A stretch of DNA of 64,000 bases from JANXQG01 sp963780045 (GCA_963780045.1 CAVZZZ010000001.1:3844001-3908000), one strand, 5' to 3'. Shown: positions 49,501-59,340, numbered from the stretch's first letter. The notes: generated by a model from the letters alone, not told the origin. Translations and numbers: made by a program.

Positions 49501-52500
49501 CCTGACCGCATTCAACCAGACGGTCGCCGGCCTGGCCGTCGCCGGCGGCGCGACGCCCAGCAGCCAGGTCGTCACCTCGAGTCTTGGCAACGCGGTTCTC
49601 ACCTTCAGCGGCGGCGCGACCCCTTCCGTCTTCCCCGGCACGATCCAGGACAATCCCAATGGCGTCCCAACGGGGACGCTCAATTTAACGGTTAGCGCCG
49701 GCACGCTGGATGTCAGTTCCGGCAACACGACGTATTACGGGGCCACCACCGTCAACGGCGGCGGCCTCCTGGTCAACATGCTGCCCTACACCAGCGGCAT
49801 CAGCGTCGCCGCCGGCGGATCGTTGACGGTCGTCGGCGCCAACCAGAATCTTGCCGCCCTGAGCAACGCGGGCAACGCCTCGTTCACGGCCGCCGGCGGC
49901 ACGATCACGCTGGCGGGCCTTAGCGGCACGGGCACGACCACCTTCGCCGCGGGGGCCTCGTTCCCCGCGGCCAATAGCGGCACCATCAACCTCAACGGCC
50001 CGACGGCCTCGATCGCCAGCCTGGGCAACGCGATCGTTAACCTTGGCAACAGCGACGTCTTGAACGTCTCCAGCGGCACGCAGACCGCCGGTGCGATTGC
50101 CGGCTCGGGCAGCCTCGTCGTGGGGCCGGGCTTGCTGACGCTGAATTCCACCAACTCCTTCACCGGCGGCACGACCGTCGGGCGCCCTCGGGGTCCGGCG
50201 GCACGCTTAGCGTTGCCGTGGACGCCAACCTGGGCGCCGTTCCCGCCTTGGCCACTTCGAACAACATCACTCTCAACGGCGGCATGCTCCAATTCACGGC
50301 GCCTTCCGCCTACGGCATCCCGACCATCAGCGCCAGTCGCGGCATCACCCTGGGCGCCTCCGGCGGAACGATTAACGTGCCGAACGCTTCCACCGGAACC
50401 TTTGGCACCAACGAGGTCGCCGTGCAGTACCGGGGCGTCATCGGCGGCGCCGGAAACCTGCTCATCACGGGCGGCGCGGGCCTGAATTCGGGAAACAACC
50501 CCTATCTCCTGGAGCTTGGCGGCTCGGCGAACTCGTACATCGGCACGACCACCGTGAGCAATGCGATCGTCTTGCCGGAAAGTGCTAATAACGGCGGCAC
50601 CGGTCCCAACAACATCCTGCCCACGACGACCGTTCTGAACCTTGTCAACAACGGCTGGTTCAACCTGAGCAACGGCACCGCGAGTGAAACATGGGCGGGG
50701 CTCACCGGCGATACGACCGGCATCGTATCGACCACCAACGGCAGCAGCAAGAGCATCGTCAACATCGACCCCGCCGCGGGCCAAAGCTGTAACTTCCCCG
50801 GCGTGATTGGCGCCCAGGACATCTTGGGCAAGCAGGGCAGCAACAACCCTCTGTCGCTGGTGATCAATGGGCCCGGCACTCAGGTTCTCAGCGGTTCAAA
50901 CACCTACGGCGGCGGCACGACCATCAGCCAGGGCACGCTGCAACTAGGCAACGGCGGCAATACCGGCTCCCTCGCCGCCGCGGCGACAAGTTCGATCACC
51001 GACAACGCCACCCTGGCCTTCAACCGTGGCAACACGGCGGTGCAAGGTGTCGATTTCACCAGCGCCGCGATTACCGGCAGCGGCAACCTGCTGCAGACCG
51101 GGCCCGGCATGTTGGTCCTCAACGCCGCAAACGGCTACTCGGGCGGAACCAATATCACGGGCGGCTCGCTGCAAGTGGGCAACGCCGGGGCCCTGGGCAC
51201 CGGCACCCTGGCCGCCAACGGCGGCGTGCTCGACCTGGCCGGCTACAGCATCACCGTCCCCAGCTTCAGCGGCGCGGCGGGCACGATCACCAATAGCAAT
51301 GCCAGCGGCCAAGGCCTTTCGACTTTGACCGTGAACCAGCCCGTCACGACCAGCTTCAGCGGCGCGATCAACGACGGGGCCGCACAGGTCGCCCTGACGG
51401 TGACTGGCCCCGGCGACCTCGTGCTCGCCGGCGTCAACGGCTACAGCGGGCCCACGACCGTCAACAACGGTCTCATCGGCAATCATGTCGCCCTGACCGT
51501 CAGCGGTATTTTGAGCAACAGCCCCGTCTCAATCCAGTCGGGCACGCTCCTGGTCAGCGGCACGATCGGCAACAATGTCGCTATGTCCGGCGGTGCAATC
51601 GCCGGCACGCCGACCCTTGCCGGCAGCCTGGCCGTGACCGGCAACAGCACTTGGTACGGCGCGGGCACGGTGGCCCAGGGCGTAAGCGTCCAGGCAGGAA
51701 CGTTCTTCCTCAACGGCGGCACCCTCGGTTCGGCCGCCAGTCCGGCCGTCACGGTGGCCGGGGCACCCTCTGGGTCCGCCGCATTGACCGGCGTCGGCAA
51801 CGGCAGCACGACGGGCCTGATCGGCGGGACCGTAGCGGTCAACGGCGGCGGCGCGATCGACTTCACCAGGAACGGGCTCGCCCCGGGCGCGACCACGACG
51901 CTCGTCTTCGGAGGGCTGACGCTAGGCGACAACTCGGCGAACCCGGCAAGCCTCACCTTCAACATGAATACGAACAACGCCCAGGCCGCCGACTTGATTA
52001 ATCTGGGCAGCGGCCCGCTGACGGTGAACGCCAGCGGCGCGACAATCAATGTCAACCCCGTGGCGCTTGTGACCGGCACGTATCCCTTGATCACCTACGG
52101 TTCGCGGTCCGGGGCCGGTTCCATCACGCTCAATCCGGCCGACGCGCAGATCGGTCTCTCGGAGCTTGCGCTGGTGAGCACGCCCAGCGCCTTGGAGTTG
52201 AGCGTTACCGGCAATCGCATCCCGCCGCTGGCCTATTGGTCCGGGAATTATGCCGCCTCGGGCGGCGGCAACGCCAATTGGGGCGGATACAACCTCACCG
52301 GTCCGGTGACCAACTGGTCGTTGAACGCCCCGGGCACGGTAGATGCCGGCCAGATCGTGGGGGCGGTCTCGGACATCGTCTTTGCCGCCACCTCGGCCCA
52401 AGGACCTGTCAATTCGCTCCTCGACACCAACTACACCATCAACAGTTTGACCGTGACCACCACGGCGGCCACGGTCGTAAGCGGCAACCAGAACCTGACC

Positions 52501-55140
52501 ATCAACGCCTTGGCCAGCATCAGCGGCGGCATCGGCTACGTTGCCGGCAACGGAATCGTGATCCAGCCCGGCGCCGGTCCCCTGACCATTAGCGCCAGCA
52601 CGGTAATCCCGGCCGCGAGCCAAAGCTGGACCAACAACTCCGCCAGCCTGCTGACCGTCTCCAGCAACGTCACCGGCGCCGCTGCGCCGGGCAACACCAC
52701 GCTCCTGACCCTGGCCGGCACAGGGAGCGGCGGGAACATGATTTCCGGCGCGATCGCCGACGGCATCGGCGGTGGAAACCTGGCACTGGTCGTCAATACT
52801 CCTAACGCCGTCGCGGCACTTGCCGGCAGCAACACTTACTCTGGCGGCACCACGCTAAGCGCCGGAACCGTGACGGCCTCAAGTAACAGTCCCCTGGGGA
52901 CCGGCTCCGTGACGATGAATCCCTCGTCGGGCACCGCCGTGCTGGCCTTCACCGGCGCAGCGCCCTTTATCGGCTCCCTGGCCAACAATGGGGCCGGGAC
53001 GTCCAGCGTCATCCTGGGCAACGCCACGGCCCCCTCCGCCACCACCTTGACCCTCGCCGGGAACAATGCTTCCACGACTTTCAGCGGGGTGATCAGCGAC
53101 CTGGGCCTCGTTAATGCGTCCGCCACCGGGGGGCTGGCGTTGACGGGTAACAGCGCCCTGACGTTGACAGCCACCAACACCTATACCGGCGGCACGACGA
53201 TCAGCGCAGGGACCTTGACGGCCGCCGGCAACAGCGCTTTGGGCACTGGCCCGGTGACCATGAATCCCTCCTCGGGCGCCGCCGTGCTGCTCTTCCCCGG
53301 CTCCGCGCCCGTCATCGGTCCCCTGTCCAGCAGCGGCGCCGGCGCTTCGGTTATTGTCCTGGGCAATGCCACTGCCGGCTCGCCCAGCACCTTGACCGTG
53401 CTGGGCAACAATGGCTCCAGCACCACCTTCAGTGGAGTGATCGGCGACCTGAGCGTCGCCAATTCGGCCGCCACGGGCGGGCTGGTGGTGACGGGCAGCG
53501 GTGTCCTGACGCTGGCCGGCAGCAGTAATACGTATACGGGCGGCACGACGGTCAACGGCGGCGGCACGCTTAGCATCGACGTCGATCGCAACCTGGGCGC
53601 CGTCCCCGCGGCGGTCCAGCCCGCAAACGTTACCCTCAACGGCGGCGTGCTCCAATTCACCTCGAGTACCGCTTACAATACCGTGACGATCAACAGCAGT
53701 CGCGGCATCACCCTGGGCGGTGCGGGGGGAACCGTCAATGTGTCAAACCCAAGCACCGGCACGTTTGGCACCAACGAAGTCGCCGTGCAGTACCGAGGCC
53801 TGGTTAGCGGACCGGGAAACCTGGTCGTCACGGGCGGGGCAGGCACGAATTCGGGCGCCAGCCCCTATCTCTTGGAGCTCGGCTCAACCAACTCTTACAC
53901 TGGCACTACCACCGTGAGCAACGCGATCGTGGCCGTCGGAAACACGGGCGGCACCGGTCCCAGCAACATCCTGCCCGTTACCACCGTTTTGAATCTTATC
54001 AACAACGGCTGGTATAATTTCGACAACACCTTCGAGACCCAACAGGTCGCTGGGCTTAACGGCGATGCGACCGGCCGGGTGTCGACCACCAACGCCAACG
54101 TCGCCAACATCAGCACCTTGTTCATCGATCCCGCGGCGGGCCAAAGTTACACTTTCGCCGGCGTGATCGGCCCCCAGACCATATTGACCAAGGCGGGCGG
54201 CAACGTCAATATAACCGTGACGATCAACGGACCCGGCACGGAGATTCTCACCGGGCCCAATACCTACACCGGCGCGACGACCATCAGCCAGGGCACGCTG
54301 CAATTGGGCAACGGCGGCGACACCGGCTCGCTGGCAACCGGCAGCGCAATCACGGATAACGCCACCCTGGCCTTCAACCGCGGCGATACCCCCACGCAAG
54401 GCACCGATTTCACCAGCGGCGCCATTACGGGCAGCGGCAAGCTGGCGCAGACCGGGACCGGCATGCTGATTCTCGCCGGCCCCAACACGTATAGCGGCGG
54501 CACGATTGTTTCCGCCGGCACGCTGCAATTGAACGACAGCGGCGCCCTGGGCGCCCCGACTGGCCCGTTGACCGTCAACAGCTCCATGCTCGACCTGGAC
54601 GGCAACAACCCCACGGTGGTGGCGCTCTCCGGCAATGCCTTCGCCTTAATCACCAATAGCGCCGGCAGCGGCGGCACCCTGACGGTCAGCCCGGCGGCCG
54701 GCGCGACGAGCACCTATAACGGCACGATCGCGGATGGAACGAGCGGCGGGACGGTCGCTTTGGCAGTGACTGGAACCGGCACGCTCTATCTCACGGGCAC
54801 AAATACGTACAGCGGCGGCACAACCGTCGCGGGCGACGCGACATTGATCATAACCTCGCCGCAAGCGATCGACGCATTGGGCCTGGGAACCACCACTTTG
54901 GAGGTCGGAAGCGACATAACGGTCTTTGGAACGGTTCAGCCGGCGGCGGGGCACCCGCGCAGCGGGTCGTCCGCCGGCGGCGGCGGGCTCGCCTCCGTGC
55001 CGGAGCCGGGCACACTGGCCTTGCTTGCCGTCGGCGCCGCGGGCGCCGGCATCGCCGTATTGCGCCGCCGGCGGATCCGACCGATTCGCACGCGGCATGG
55101 AAACAATCGCGCGAGGCGCTTGCCGGCAATTCGAGCTTGA
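46577..55140 (+). CDS. PEP3: giant autotransporter-associated beta-strand repeat protein with PEP-CTERM anchor, frameshifted
   Basis: About 2,850 residues after correction. ATG 46577 encodes MSSCVHSFMRFLVAVLAATV, ending the signal peptide near VMAQ. Beta-helix repeats (NTYTGGTTISAG-like) fill the protein and the C-terminus has VPEPGTLALLAVGAAGAG, then LRRRRIRP. Shifts are inferred near 47275 (one extra base), 48308 (one base missing in a GGG run) and 50177 (two extra bases within a short stretch). A segment of about 700 bp at roughly 50220-50930 is repeated at 53570-54290 (SRGITLG, TGTFGTNEVAVQYRG, NLVNNGWFN against NLINNGWYN). The last 600 bp match PEP2. An extra HPRSGS before the anchor, absent from PEP2, derives from a micro-palindrome. 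Likely a cell-surface protein paralogous to PEP2. Confidence 0.87.
54946..54969. repeat. Micro-palindrome inside PEP3 (ACCCGC-GCA-GCGGGT)
   Basis: ACCCGC and GCGGGT at 54953-54967 flank three bases. Compared with the otherwise near-identical PEP2 region, PEP3 has an 18-bp insertion here that adds six residues and keeps the frame. Similar units lie in the fdhF-like gene (4771-4787) and the YhaN ATPase (36869-36882). Confidence 0.6.
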
Positions 55141-55226
55141 TTTCTCGCCAGCGCCTCGCTTTTTGGCGAAGCATTAAACGGAATCCAATTTTCGCCCGTT
55201 CGCCGCGAATAGCTATAATAACTTCG

Positions 55227-55282
55227 CGCCCGAGGTCCCCGCGTAGGGACTGGCGGCGGTCGTCTTAGCGGTTTTAGCTAAG
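55227..55282 (+). ncRNA. Paired-hairpin motif, copy A
   Basis: CGCCCG is followed by hairpin 1, GTCCC (55235-55239) with GGGAC (55246-55250), then GGCGGCGG and hairpin 2, CTTAGC (55264-55269) with GCTAAG (55277-55282). Copy B upstream of sppA has the same order. In hairpin 1 the second base pair is T-A here and G-C in copy B, a compensatory change. No gene follows copy A within 400 bp, so it may be a separate small RNA or a relic. Confidence 0.5.
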
Positions 55283-55525
55283 TGAACAGTCCCGAAACCG
55301 ATCATGGGGTGGTGTCAAGCGCAGCGAAGAGTCGCCGATTTCCGGCACCGCGTTGAACTTTTCCCGCTGCGATGGCGTCCTGACATGTAGACAGTTCCGG
55401 GCGAAAAGTTTTCGAGGAAGTCCTGCGGATTTGTTCCCGACGACAACTGACTTTACCGCCTCCGCTCGCATTCACTCCATCCGGGCGCGAGGAAACCAGT
55501 TTTCACAGTTTTTTGTTTCTCCCCT

Positions 55526-55554
55526 TGACGCCCCAGCGGACATTTTGTATTATT
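55526..55554 (+). promoter_or_regulatory. Predicted sppA promoter, TTGACG-N17-TATTAT
   Basis: -35 TTGACG (55526-55531) and -10 TATTAT (55549-55554) with ideal 17-bp spacing. Transcription would start near 55561 and give a 5' UTR of about 138 nt containing motif copy B. It is the best match to a vegetative promoter in the window. Confidence 0.7.
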
Positions 55555-55633
55555 GTCTTAGTACAAGCATACAATCACCGATGCGAGAAAACCAATTTTT
55601 ACGATCGTACAGCGAATTGCTGATACGGCATTC

Positions 55634-55688
55634 CGCCCGTAGGCCCCGCGGGGGCCGGCGGCGGCCGTATTAGCGGCCATAACTAAGG
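55634..55688 (+). promoter_or_regulatory. Paired-hairpin motif copy B, sppA leader
   Basis: CGCCCG, hairpin 1 GGCCC (55642-55646) with GGGCC (55652-55656), GGCGGCGG, and hairpin 2 TTAG/CTAA (55670-55673 and 55683-55686) directly touching the sppA ribosome site TAAGGAGG (55684-55691). If hairpin 2 forms, part of that site is paired, so the leader could adjust sppA translation. Confidence 0.55.
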
Positions 55689-55698
55689 AGGTTCGACC

Positions 55699-57576
55699 AT
55701 GTTGCGAGTGTTGAAGTATCTGTCGCTTTGTTTGCTGGCGTGCTCAATCGCCCTTCCAGGGCGTGCTGCGGACAAGAAGGAAGAAAAGAAGAAAGACGAA
55801 GCCAAACCGGTCGTCGCCGTCTTCACGTTCGACAAGCCGATCGCGGAGAAGCCCGCCGGCGAGCAGTTTCCCCTTTTCGCGGCGGCCGAACCGTCTTCGC
55901 TCAAGGACCTTGTGGAGCGCTTGAACAAGGCCAAGGACGACAAAAACGTCAAGGCCGTCGTGCTCTTGTTGGACGAAGCCGACGTCACGCTGGCGCAGTG
56001 CGAGGAGCTCGGCCAGGCGTTGGCGGGTATCAAGTCGGCGGGCAAGGAGGTATACGCCCACGTCGACTCTCTGTTGACGACGCATTCGCTGGCGCTGGCG
56101 GCCTGCGCCTCGCGGATCAGCGCGACGCCCACGGCGATCATCATGGTCTCCGGCTTCAATGCCGACGCGCTTTACGTGCGCGGCTTGTTGGACGCGATCG
56201 GCGTGACACCCGATTTCCTCACCTGCGGCCGGTACAAGAGCGCCGCCGAGATATTCATGCGGAAGGGCCCCAGCCCCGAAGCCGCCGAGATGCGCAACTG
56301 GCTTCTGGACAGCCTCTACGACAGCTATCAGAAGCTGATCGCGAAAGGACGCGGCGTGAAGCCGGCAACGGTCCGCCAATGGATCGATGGCGCCATTTAC
56401 ACGCCGGAACAGGCCGTTGAACTGGGGATCATAGACCGCGTGCAGCATCGGCAGGGCTTCGAGGCCGAGCTCCGCAAAAAGTTCGGCGAGGACGTGAAGC
56501 TCGACGCCAAGTACGCCAGGAAGGGCCGAACGGAGAACATCGATCTCTCATCGCCCATGGGCCTCTTCCAGGTCTGGACAACGCTCCTGGAAGGCGGAAG
56601 GAAAAAGGCGACGGGCAAGGACATTATCGGCATCGTTTACGTTGACGGCGCCATCGTGCCCGGCAAGCCCGAGGAAAGCCCCTTCCGCCAGGAGACGGAG
56701 GCCTACAGCACGCCCATCCGCAAGGCGTTGGACAAGATCGCCGCAGACGAGCACGTCAAGGGCGTCGTGCTGCGGGTCAACTCGCCGGGCGGTTCGGCGG
56801 TGGCCAGCGAAATCATTCTGAACGCCGCCAAGCGGGTTCACGCCAAGAAGCCGCTGGTGGTATCGATGGGCGACGTCGCCGGCAGCGGCGGCTACTATGT
56901 CTCGATGGGCGGCGACGCGATCTACGCCGATTCGACGACCATTACCGCCTCGATCGGCGTGGTCGGCGGCAAGCTTGCCACAACCGGAATGTGGAGCAAG
57001 ATCGGCATCGCCTGGGACAGCAGCCGCCGCGGCGCCAACGCCGGCCTGCTCAGCTCCGACACGACCTTCAGCGCCGCGGAACGGCAGAAGATGCAGGGCT
57101 GGATGAACGACATCTACGGCGTCTTCAAAGGCCACGTCGTCGAGGCGCGCGGCGGCAAGTTGAAAAAGCCGATCGACGACATCGCCGGCGGGCGGGTGTA
57201 CACCGGCCGGCAAGCCCTGGTGCTGGGGCTGGTCGACAAGATCGGGACGCTCCAGGACGCCATCAGCAATGTCGCCCAAAGGGCCAAGACCAAGGAGTAT
57301 GAGGTCCGCGTTTACCCGGAACCGAAGAACTTCATGGAGGTCCTGCTCGAGCAGTTGTCCGACGGCGACCGCGACGCCAACCACCTGAATGTTTCCGCGT
57401 CCGGGGTCATGCCGAAGGCATCGTCGCTCCTAGACATCGCATTGCCCCATCTGAAGGGCCTCGATGGCCAGCGGCTCGCCACGGTGAAAGCGGCCATGCA
57501 GCAACTCGACTTGCTGCGGCAAGAACGCCTCATGCTGGTGATGCCGCCGATCAGCGTTCGCGAAGCGAGCAATTAG
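55699..57576 (+). CDS. sppA: Signal peptide peptidase SppA, 67-kDa type
   Basis: A 625-residue double-domain SppA. It degrades leftover signal peptides and some membrane proteins. A signal peptide or anchor is at the start (YLSLCLLACSIALPGRA). The N-terminal domain supplies the general-base Lys180 in CGRYKSAAEIF, the C-terminal domain the nucleophile Ser396 in GDVAGSGGYYVSMGG; the equivalent E. coli residues are Lys209 and Ser409. VLRVNSPGGSAVASE is the typical oxyanion region. The start follows a strong TAAGGAGG. The sequence is intact, without frameshifts. With the NfeD protease 2 kb downstream the region holds two membrane serine proteases of the same superfamily. Confidence 0.93.
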   Translation: MLRVLKYLSLCLLACSIALPGRAADKKEEKKKDEAKPVVAVFTFDKPIAEKPAGEQFPLFAAAEPSSLKDLVERLNKAKDDKNVKAVVLLLDEADVTLAQCEELGQALAGIKSAGKEVYAHVDSLLTTHSLALAACASRISATPTAIIMVSGFNADALYVRGLLDAIGVTPDFLTCGRYKSAAEIFMRKGPSPEAAEMRNWLLDSLYDSYQKLIAKGRGVKPATVRQWIDGAIYTPEQAVELGIIDRVQHRQGFEAELRKKFGEDVKLDAKYARKGRTENIDLSSPMGLFQVWTTLLEGGRKKATGKDIIGIVYVDGAIVPGKPEESPFRQETEAYSTPIRKALDKIAADEHVKGVVLRVNSPGGSAVASEIILNAAKRVHAKKPLVVSMGDVAGSGGYYVSMGGDAIYADSTTITASIGVVGGKLATTGMWSKIGIAWDSSRRGANAGLLSSDTTFSAAERQKMQGWMNDIYGVFKGHVVEARGGKLKKPIDDIAGGRVYTGRQALVLGLVDKIGTLQDAISNVAQRAKTKEYEVRVYPEPKNFMEVLLEQLSDGDRDANHLNVSASGVMPKASSLLDIALPHLKGLDGQRLATVKAAMQQLDLLRQERLMLVMPPISVREASN

Positions 57577-57606
57577 CCCGTTTAACAGGCCAACTTGGGC
57601 AGGGTG

Positions 57607-57660
57607 ACACGCCCTGAGCTTCGAGCGAAGGGCGTGTTTGACGTACTAACACGCCCTTCG
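57607..57660. terminator. Overlapping inverted repeats after sppA
   Basis: CGAAGGGCGTGTT (57626-57638) is the exact complement of AACACGCCCTTCG (57648-57660), with a 9-nt loop. The middle arm can also pair with ACACGCCCT at 57607-57615. The two hairpins exclude each other. No T-run follows. Probably the end of the sppA transcript or a dispersed palindrome. Confidence 0.6.
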
Positions 57661-57767
57661 ACCTGCGGGCCGGTGCCCCGGCTCAGGGACGAGCCACAAG
57701 GATCGCTCAACTTGAGATGGGGCGCCGGCAGCGATGCGGCGCGGTGCAAATTCAGAGGCATCGACAA

Positions 57768-58355
57768 ATGAAGCAAATGAATCCCAAGGTTGACGCTTTC
57801 TTGCGGAAAGCAAAAACGTGGCGGGAAGAACTTGAGGCATTGAGAAGCATCCTTCTTGACTGCGGGCTGACCGAGGAGTTGAAATGGGGTCAACCGTGTT
57901 ATACGTATCAGAGCAAGAATGTCGTTCTAATCCACGCATTCAAGGAATACTGCGCGCTATTGTTTTTCAAGGGCGCCTTGTTGAAGGATCCTCGCGGGAT
58001 TCTGATCCAGCAAACCGAGAACGTGCAATCCGCTCGCCAGATTCGATTCACCAAGGTCCGAGATATCGTAAAGCTGAAGACTGCCTTGAAGGCCTATATC
58101 CATGAAGCCGTCGAAGTGGAGAAGGCCGGCTTGAAAGTGAAGCTCAAGAAGACTTCGGATTACGCCATTGCCGATGAATTCCAAAGCAAAATGGATGAAC
58201 ACCCAGCCTTGAGGATGGCCTTCAACGCTCTGACGCCGGGACGGCAGCGAGCGTACCTTTTTTATTTTTCCTCGGCAAAACAATCCAAGACTAAAGCCGC
58301 GAGGGTGGCAAAATGCATGCGGCAAATCCTCGACGGAAAGGGATTGGACGACTAG
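57768..58355 (+). CDS. YdeI/OmdA-type DUF1801 protein
   Basis: A 195-residue cytoplasmic protein. The N-terminal part (NPKVDAFLRKAKTWREELEA, LRSILLDCGLTEELKWGQPC, ALLFFKGALLKDPRGILI) is the DUF1801 domain; the C-terminal DEFQSKMDEHPALRMAFNAL and TPGRQRAYLFYFSSAKQSKT segments are the YdeI/OmdA helix. In other bacteria related proteins are linked to stress or antimicrobial-peptide tolerance; the biochemical function is not settled. Start ATG 57768; a second ATG at 57777 is possible. It stands alone, 190 bp after sppA, and converges with the C26 gene. Confidence 0.88.
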   Translation: MKQMNPKVDAFLRKAKTWREELEALRSILLDCGLTEELKWGQPCYTYQSKNVVLIHAFKEYCALLFFKGALLKDPRGILIQQTENVQSARQIRFTKVRDIVKLKTALKAYIHEAVEVEKAGLKVKLKKTSDYAIADEFQSKMDEHPALRMAFNALTPGRQRAYLFYFSSAKQSKTKAARVAKCMRQILDGKGLDD

Positions 58356-58401
58356 GACGCGCTCCAGCAGTCCCTGACCCGGCGTTGGATGGCAAAAAAG
58401 T

Positions 58402-58558
58402 GAGAGGGCCGAGCCGATGCTCGGCGTAACGAGCATCCGTTCTCGTTACTTTGGCCCGAAGTGAACTTGTGCCGCGGGCGTCCGTGCCCGCGACCCGGCA
58501 CCCGGCATTCATTCTTCATGCCAGGGCCGGGTGCCCGCACCGTGTTCTCGGCCCTCTC
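58402..58558. other. Highly structured convergent intergenic region
   Basis: GAGAGGGCCGAG (58402-58413) and CTCGGCCCTCTC (58547-58558) are exact complements 133 nt apart. Between them are further hairpins: GATGCTCG/CGAGCATC (about 58416-58437), GCGGGC/GCCCGC (about 58477-58494), and CCCGGCACCCGGCAT paired with ATGCC...CCGGGTGCC (about 58495-58535). It separates two convergent genes and could work as a bidirectional terminator or be a folded RNA. Confidence 0.6.
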
Positions 58559-58574
58559 CTAGGGAGCGAAAGGC

Positions 58575-59321
58575 TCAGGCGACCGGCGCCATCGACTTGC
58601 TGTGCGCGGACACACCGGAGACGAATTCCTCAAAGATCCGCAAATCCAGCGCGGATGCGGAATCGCTTTCAGGATGGAATTGGGTGCCGATGGCAAACCA
58701 GTCGTCCATGTTGCTTTCGATGGCCTCGATCACGCCGTCCGGGCAGCGGGCCGTGACGGTAAAACCGGGGGCGACGTCGTCGATCGCCATGTGATGGAGG
58801 CTGTTGACGCGGATTTCACCCTCGCCATACACGCGATCCATGATCGAGCCCAGTTCCACGACCAGGGCATGACGGTGCTGGGGGTCGGTGGCGTCCAGGT
58901 GCGGCAGCGCCCTGGGCATGTCTTCGGGAATGTGCAGGAAAAGGTTTCCGCCTTGGGAGATATTCAACAGTTGCATGCCGCAGCCGATGCCGAAGACCGG
59001 TGTGCGGCGTTCGGCGATCATCCGCATCATCAAACGGTCGAATTCCTCGCGTCGGCGGTCCAGAAGACGGATCGAAGGATGCACCATGAACCCCTCAAAG
59101 CGCGGGTCAAGGTCCGCGCCGCCGACAAGCACGACGCCGTCCAGAACGTCCAGCACGCGGGCCAAGTCGTCTTCGTCGGTTAGCGGCGGGATAATCACGG
59201 GCACGGCCCCTGCCTTGGTCAACGAATCGTAATAGCCCGCGCCGATGACCGAAAAGGCGGGAGTGTCCTTTTTGGCCGAGCGGAAATCCGCGTTGATGCC
59301 GATGAGCGGTTTGCAAACCAT
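58575..59321 (-). CDS. Class I glutamine amidotransferase, peptidase C26 (gamma-glutamyl-GABA hydrolase-like)
   Basis: A 248-residue PuuD-like enzyme. The catalytic triad is visible: Cys114 in VFGIGCGMQLLN, His216 and Glu218 in GTQFHPESDS. The N-terminus PLIGINADFRSAKKD and VVLVGGADLDPRFEG match the family. PuuD hydrolyses gamma-glutamyl-GABA in putrescine breakdown; other members act on different gamma-glutamyl amides, and no putrescine genes are nearby. The start ATG 59321 has a strong AGGAGG, which lies in a small hairpin (59323-59340). A 16-bp palindrome at 59442 may control this gene or the divergent NfeD gene. Confidence 0.9.
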   Translation of the reverse strand: MVCKPLIGINADFRSAKKDTPAFSVIGAGYYDSLTKAGAVPVIIPPLTDEDDLARVLDVLDGVVLVGGADLDPRFEGFMVHPSIRLLDRRREEFDRLMMRMIAERRTPVFGIGCGMQLLNISQGGNLFLHIPEDMPRALPHLDATDPQHRHALVVELGSIMDRVYGEGEIRVNSLHHMAIDDVAPGFTVTARCPDGVIEAIESNMDDWFAIGTQFHPESDSASALDLRIFEEFVSGVSAHSKSMAPVA

Positions 59322-59322
59322 G

Positions 59323-59340
59323 TAACTCCTCCTGGAGTTA
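59323..59340 (-). promoter_or_regulatory. Hairpin over the C26 ribosome site
   Basis: TAACTCC and GGAGTTA pair around a 4-nt loop; on the minus strand the AGGAGG ribosome site of the C26 gene lies in the loop and the start-proximal arm. Folding would hide the site. The hairpin is short, so any control would be modest. Confidence 0.5.

Larger units (their letters stand above)
55141..55698. other. 558-bp non-coding region between PEP3 and sppA
   Basis: No convincing gene is present. The region holds the end of the PEP3 3' element, a TATAAT (55214-55219) followed by leader motif copy A (55227-55282), about 240 bp without visible structure, a good promoter (55526-55554), and leader motif copy B (55634-55688) overlapping the sppA ribosome site. 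Confidence 0.7.

Noticed and set aside
55353..55673. Open frame of 106 codons between PEP3 and sppA
   Set aside because: It overlaps the sppA promoter and leader, has no ribosome site and encodes no recognisable pattern.
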